From an uncultured Planctomycetaceae bacterium (GTDB taxonomy: Bacteria; Planctomycetota; Planctomycetia; Planctomycetales; Planctomycetaceae), in assembly GCA_937952455.1 (NCBI GenBank), contig CALFYU010000564.1:1-19040 (forward strand): a DNA stretch of 19,040 nt, written 5' to 3'. Of this stretch, positions 15,936 to 19,040 are shown piece by piece. Below the pieces are notes generated by a model. The model did no database searches and was not told the origin of the DNA. It saw only the letters and a program-made list of their open reading frames with translations. Made by a program: the position numbers and the translations under genes. Within the stretch, counting starts at the first letter, position 1; every line of letters begins with the position of its first letter.

Positions 15936-15941
15936 GAGGGG
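15936..15941 (+). promoter_or_regulatory. Ribosome-binding site of the SUKH gene
   Basis: GAGGGG ends 8 bases before ATG 15950 and selects that start over the upstream in-frame ATG at 15923. Confidence 0.6.
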
Positions 15942-15949
15942 CACCCAGA

Positions 15950-16561
15950 ATGATTGACGACCCATCGTACCACGACATAATTGAGCGATTGAAAGCCCAA
16001 GCGGCTTCTGCGAGCCTGATTGCTGACAAGCGTTTATCGGGGTGGTGGCATGACCCGGAGTCGTATCTCTTTCCGACCGCAGCTCCCGAATTGATCAGCG
16101 CGACAGAGTCGGAACTTGGATTCGCACTACCTCCGCTGCTTAAAGCAGTCTACCGCGAAGTCGGCAACGGCGGGCAACTCCTGGGGCCCGGCTTGCTCGG
16201 ACTTCCCGGCGGTTATGATACGAAAAACGGCCAAGACATCGTTTCAAGCTCTAAGGCGATGGCCAGCTTTCTTGCATGGTGGGAACAATTTGTCGTCGTT
16301 TGCGATCGCGGGTGCTCAATGTGTTCGTGCATCGACTGTACGGACGATGATTTCTCCGTTTATCGATGGGATGGCAATAAATTCGACGAGCAAACTGCCG
16401 TCGATGAACCGAGCGATGACATCTGGGAACTCGAAGCGAACACCTTTGATGAGTGGATTGTTGAGGAGTTGCGAACTTTCGATTCAAAGCTCGATTCTTC
16501 CGTTCGAACCGCAGCACATCAGCCTTACAATCGCAAGCGTCGTTGGTGGCAGTTCTGGTGA
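15950..16561 (+). CDS. SMI1/KNR4 (SUKH) family protein
   Basis: A 203-aa cytosolic protein of the SUKH superfamily. Bacterial members are often immunity proteins against contact-dependent or polymorphic toxins, or single-gene cargo of mobile DNA. The core is SATESELGFALPPLLKAVYREVGNGG (residues 50-75) followed by GPGLLGLPGGY, the classic SMI1/KNR4 pattern. A Cys-rich stretch follows (C118, C122, C125, C127, C130), and DGNKFD precedes the last helix. The C-terminus ends in an unusual basic-aromatic tail, KRRWWQFW. No toxin gene is adjacent. The gene is less GC-rich than its neighbours and is flanked by inverted half-sites and palindromic repeats, so horizontal arrival, possibly as a gene cassette, is likely. 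Confidence 0.8.
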   Translation: MIDDPSYHDIIERLKAQAASASLIADKRLSGWWHDPESYLFPTAAPELISATESELGFALPPLLKAVYREVGNGGQLLGPGLLGLPGGYDTKNGQDIVSSSKAMASFLAWWEQFVVVCDRGCSMCSCIDCTDDDFSVYRWDGNKFDEQTAVDEPSDDIWELEANTFDEWIVEELRTFDSKLDSSVRTAAHQPYNRKRRWWQFW

Positions 16562-16576
16562 TGCGTTGAGACAGCG

Positions 16577-16602
16577 GCAACATAACAATACCAACCAGCC
16601 GT
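16577..16602 (-). repeat. attC-like left half-site downstream of the SUKH gene
   Basis: GCAACATAAC (16577-16586), 5 bases, then CAACCAGCCGT (16592-16602). These are exact reverse complements of 15920-15929 and 15901-15911. In an integron array this would be the R''-L'' side of the cassette's own attC. The matching L'-R' half is not found in the next 220 bases. Confidence 0.4.
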
Positions 16603-16704
16603 GTTGTCGTCGGCCAGCAATCACATGGATCATGGCCCCCCGCTGCCCGCTCGCTCAGCAGAATTCTCACTGGGCACATGGAGTTTGCGGGCACACGCGC
16701 CGCG

Positions 16705-16732
16705 TGCCACTGGCGGCTTGTCCGCCGGTGCA
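16705..16732. repeat. Hairpin repeat of the TGCCACTGGC family
   Basis: CACTGGCGG (16708-16716) pairs with CCGCCGGTG (16722-16730) with one G-T pair, closed by a 5-base loop and extended by two more pairs around a one-base bulge. It shares TGCCACTGGC with the palindrome at 15828-15900, so the two lie on either side of the SUKH gene. Confidence 0.65.
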
Positions 16733-16774
16733 AATCGCGTGACCGGCACTCCTACCCCAACAATCACCCAGCCA

Positions 16775-16803
16775 TTGTTTCTGCAAACACATTGCAATAA
16801 AAT
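16775..16803 (+). promoter_or_regulatory. Likely promoter of the ZIP transporter gene with an overlapping dyad
   Basis: TTGTTT (16775-16780) and TAAAAT (16798-16803) are 17 bases apart, 45 bases before the start codon. A perfect dyad TGTTT-CTGC-AAACA (16776-16789) overlaps the -35 and could be an operator. It does not match a Zur or Fur box that I know. Confidence 0.45.
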
Positions 16804-16847
16804 ACCGGCCGCGCATTACCAACCCTTTGATTCCCCGCCCGGCCTGC

Positions 16848-17978
16848 ATGATGTTTGCCCGCTTGTTATTGATCTCTACGCTGTTTCTCTTCGCCGCCGC
16901 ATGGATTGTGCCGCCGGTGACGCGGGCGGGTGAGTCCGCTGCTGTTAGCGATGCGGTCCCGGCGCCGACCGATGAAACCGGCGACAGCACACCCAGCGTG
17001 AAGAACACCGCGTGGCGGTACGGCGTCCTGCTGATGTACTGCGCGATGATTGTCTGCGCCTCGCTGTTCGGCGGGTGGCTTCCCTCGATGATTCATCTCT
17101 CCCACACGCGGATGCAGTTGATCATCAGTTTTGTCGGCGGACTGATGCTGGGCATCGGCCTGTTGCATTTGCTGCCCGATGCCGCCCATCAACTCGGTTC
17201 GACCAATCGCGCCGCACTATGGATGCTGGGGGGCGTGCTGGCGATGTTTATTTTGATTCGCACGTTCCACGTGCACCACCACGGACCGGTTGAACTTCCG
17301 CCGGAATTGCAGCTCGGCCCCGATGCCGCCGCAGCACACGCGCATCACGAACATGACCACGATCACGACCATGATCACCATGGCGAACCGAGCTACTACC
17401 AAAGCTGCCAGCATACGCATCAACTGAGTTGGCTGGGCATCACGTTGGGGTTGGCATTGCACACGTTGATCGACGGCATCGCCTTGGCGGCCAGCGTCGA
17501 GACCGATGCGGAACGGACCACGACGTACTCGCTGCTGGGACTGGGGACGTTCCTGGCGGTGCTAATGCACAAACCGCTGGACGCCGTTTCGATCACCTCG
17601 CTGATGGCGGTGGGAGGCTGGTCGACCCGCTGGCGCAATATCGTGAACACCGCCTTTGCCATGATGTGTCCGCTGGGGGCGGTCTTGTTCCTGTTCGGCG
17701 TCCGACAATTCGGAGACGCGCAGCAACAGATCGTGGGGAGCGTTCTGGCCTTCGCCGCCGGCGTGTTCGTCTGCATCGCCCTGAGCGACCTGCTGCCTGA
17801 AATGGAATTCCACAGCCACAACCGCACGCAACTCTCACTCACACTGGCCGCCGGCATTGGGCTAGCGTGGGCACTGACGCTGTTGGCGCCGGTACATTTG
17901 CACGGACCGGATCAGAAAACGGTCAGCACGCGAGTCGATCTGCGGAATCCGGCCGAAACGCTTCCATTGCAAAGATAA
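16848..17978 (+). CDS. ZIP-family metal transporter with a His-rich loop
   Basis: A 376-aa inner-membrane protein, probably moving zinc or another divalent metal. A signal-like or first hydrophobic segment (4-24) is followed by an acidic linker. Membrane helices then lie near 57-80, 90-110 and 122-140, with a cytosolic-type loop carrying a dense His/Asp run (164-178), and further helices from 194 on. The TM4 motif HTLIDG (205-210) is standard for ZIP. The TM5 motif is HKPLD (241-245), where classical members have HExP, so a metal-ligand Glu is replaced by Lys. The start is the first of two ATGs (16848, 16851). No clear ribosome-binding site is visible; a TTG at 16827 is in frame but would put extra polar residues before the hydrophobic start. 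It stands alone with its own likely promoter. Confidence 0.85.
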   Translation: MMFARLLLISTLFLFAAAWIVPPVTRAGESAAVSDAVPAPTDETGDSTPSVKNTAWRYGVLLMYCAMIVCASLFGGWLPSMIHLSHTRMQLIISFVGGLMLGIGLLHLLPDAAHQLGSTNRAALWMLGGVLAMFILIRTFHVHHHGPVELPPELQLGPDAAAAHAHHEHDHDHDHDHHGEPSYYQSCQHTHQLSWLGITLGLALHTLIDGIALAASVETDAERTTTYSLLGLGTFLAVLMHKPLDAVSITSLMAVGGWSTRWRNIVNTAFAMMCPLGAVLFLFGVRQFGDAQQQIVGSVLAFAAGVFVCIALSDLLPEMEFHSHNRTQLSLTLAAGIGLAWALTLLAPVHLHGPDQKTVSTRVDLRNPAETLPLQR

Positions 17979-18031
17979 GTTCACATTTTGCCGGCGATTG
18001 ATTGGTTGTTTTCGCTAGCGGTTTCCCCACG

Positions 18032-18060
18032 TTGAACTTTGCCGCCTGAAGGCGTATTGT
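18032..18060 (+). promoter_or_regulatory. Likely promoter of the SDR gene
   Basis: TTGAAC (18032-18037) and TATTGT (18055-18060) are 17 bases apart, 50 bases before the ATG. The spacer holds a small CGCC-TGAA-GGCG hairpin. Confidence 0.4.
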
Positions 18061-18109
18061 GATGCCAGTTTGTGGATTCCCGTAATCATTCCGCAAGAGG
18101 CACGTATCG

Positions 18110-18880
18110 ATGGCGATTCCCAGTTTTGATCTGAGCGGGCGCGTGGCGCTGGTGACCGGCGGCAGTAAAGGGTTGGGCAAAGCGATGGCAATGGGGTTTG
18201 CCCAGGCTGGAGCCGACATTGTGATTTGCAGCCGGCACGAGGAGGAACTCCAGGCGGCGCTCCTGGATATTATGGAGGACTCCGATTCCCGCGGCGCCTA
18301 TTGCGTGACCGATATGACCAATCGCGATGACGTCCGCAAGCTGGCCGACTTCGCGCTCACGGAAATGGGACATGTCGACATTCTTGTCAATAATGCCGGC
18401 TCCAATGTACCGCAGGAGTTGGATGCGATCACCGACGAAAGCTGGGATCGGCACCTCGAATTGAATCTCAGCTCTTGCATGGCGCTGGGCCGCGCGCTGG
18501 TCCCGCATATGAAACAGCGGAAATGGGGGCGGATCATCTATATCTCGTCGATCATGGCGCTTGGATCTAAAGCGGGTCGCAGCGTCTATTCGGGGACCAA
18601 GGCCGCGCTGGTGGGGATGGCGCGAGCTCAGGCATTGGAACTGGGACGGTTTGGAATCACCGTAAACTGCTTGGCACCGGGGCCGTTTTTTACCGACCTG
18701 CCGGCCAGCATCTTGTCCGAGAAAGAACAGCAGGTCTTCGCCGAGCGGACGGCTGTGAAGCGGTGGGGCGATCCGAAAGAGCTCGCGGGTCCGGCGCTGT
18801 TGTTGGCCAGTGAGGCCGGCAGTTACATCACCGGCGAAACACTAGTTGTCGACGGCGGGACGGTGTGCTCGGTGTTTTGA
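18110..18880 (+). CDS. Short-chain dehydrogenase/reductase (FabG-like SDR)
   Basis: A 256-aa cytosolic NAD(P)-dependent oxidoreductase of the classical SDR family. The dinucleotide-binding motif TGGSKGLG is at 16-23, NNAG at 94-97, structural Asn at 119, and the catalytic Ser147-Tyr160-Lys164 set (YSGTK). The PG motif is at 190-191 and the C-terminal GETLVVDGG at 242-250. Ser41-Arg42 after the second strand suggests NADP(H) preference. The substrate cannot be deduced; gluconate 5-dehydrogenase-like or 3-oxoacyl-ACP reductase-like activities are both possible. AGAGG lies 9 bases upstream of the ATG. The length is normal for the family. It is not obviously linked to the neighbouring transporter, having its own candidate promoter. 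Confidence 0.93.
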   Translation: MAIPSFDLSGRVALVTGGSKGLGKAMAMGFAQAGADIVICSRHEEELQAALLDIMEDSDSRGAYCVTDMTNRDDVRKLADFALTEMGHVDILVNNAGSNVPQELDAITDESWDRHLELNLSSCMALGRALVPHMKQRKWGRIIYISSIMALGSKAGRSVYSGTKAALVGMARAQALELGRFGITVNCLAPGPFFTDLPASILSEKEQQVFAERTAVKRWGDPKELAGPALLLASEAGSYITGETLVVDGGTVCSVF

Positions 18881-18974
18881 TATCCCCATGCGGCTACCCG
18901 CCATCCTCATACGCGTTGTTCATTAGCCACAGATCGAACACAGATTCTTGGGGCCAGATATCACAACTCCCAAA

Positions 18975-18992
18975 ACGACGGCTTGCCGTCGT
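18975..18992. repeat. Perfect 8-bp hairpin downstream of the SDR gene
   Basis: ACGACGGC (18975-18982) and GCCGTCGT (18985-18992) are separated by TT. It lies 95 bases after the SDR stop and has no T-run, so it is either a dispersed palindromic repeat or a weak terminator. The rest of 18881-19040 holds no gene that I can support. Confidence 0.6.
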
Positions 18993-19040
18993 GCACTGCG
19001 CTATTTGCCAAGCAAACTGCCCATATGAATTCCCGGGCAG

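Noticed and set aside
15923..15949. Upstream in-frame ATG of the SUKH gene
   Set aside because: It overlaps the half-site and has no ribosome-binding site, whereas ATG 15950 has GAGGGG at 8 bases.
16116..16742. A 208-codon open frame overlapping the SUKH gene
   Set aside because: It is in another frame of a gene with clear SUKH homology, its protein is low-complexity and unlike any family, and it has no supported start.
19017..19040. CATATG, GAATTC and CCCGGG clustered at the right edge, like a cloning polylinker, within a CTGCCC/GGGCAG inverted repeat
   Set aside because: The flanks are ordinary genome-like sequence with no vector features, and the window ends there. The cluster can occur by chance, so I make no claim of an artificial origin.

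Overview
The window looks like a piece of a Planctomycetota chromosome, probably Planctomycetaceae-like. The evidence is the moderately high G+C, two sets of the planctomycete-typical surface protein families (PSCyt1/DUF1549, PSD1/DUF1553, DUF1501, PPC repeats) and a serine/threonine kinase fused to a periplasmic solute-binding domain. I see no rRNA, tRNA, CRISPR array or recognisable transposase or integrase.

Layout. 1-342 (-) is the N-terminal part of a glycerol-facilitator-type aquaporin that runs off the left edge. 716-1567 (+) is a bestrophin-like channel. A non-coding stretch with interlocking inverted repeats (1568-1883) precedes a membrane-spanning kinase/urea-type binding protein (1884-4280). 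The core (4561-15817, all +) is a surface-protein cluster: PSCyt/PSD1 protein A (broken by an in-frame TAA), DUF1501 A, a 534-bp element carrying a four-helix-bundle gene, a PPC-repeat protein, PSCyt/PSD1 protein B with a LamG insert, and DUF1501 B. The last part holds a SUKH (SMI1/KNR4) gene between palindromic repeats and attC-like half-sites (15828-16732), a His-rich ZIP-type metal transporter (16848-17978) and an SDR oxidoreductase (18110-18880).

How the genes fit together. The PSCyt/PSD1, DUF1501 and PPC products all carry export signals and the genes lie head to tail. They are probably co-expressed and act together outside the cytoplasm, but their reaction is not known from the sequence. 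The kinase fusion has the layout of a one-protein receptor, with an outside ligand-binding domain and an inside kinase.

Most notable. (1) The junction between DUF1501 A and the PPC gene contains an autonomous-looking element: a 121-aa four-helix-bundle (23S rRNA intervening-sequence type) gene between 31-bp inverted arrays of a 7-bp repeat, 30/31 identical. The right arm is translated as the hydrophobic core of the PPC protein's signal peptide. (2) Two consecutive large genes each end early at an in-frame stop, with recognisable protein continuing in the same frame behind it (TAG at 4278, TAA at 6433). (3) The SUKH gene is bracketed by inverted half-sites arranged as in an integron cassette.
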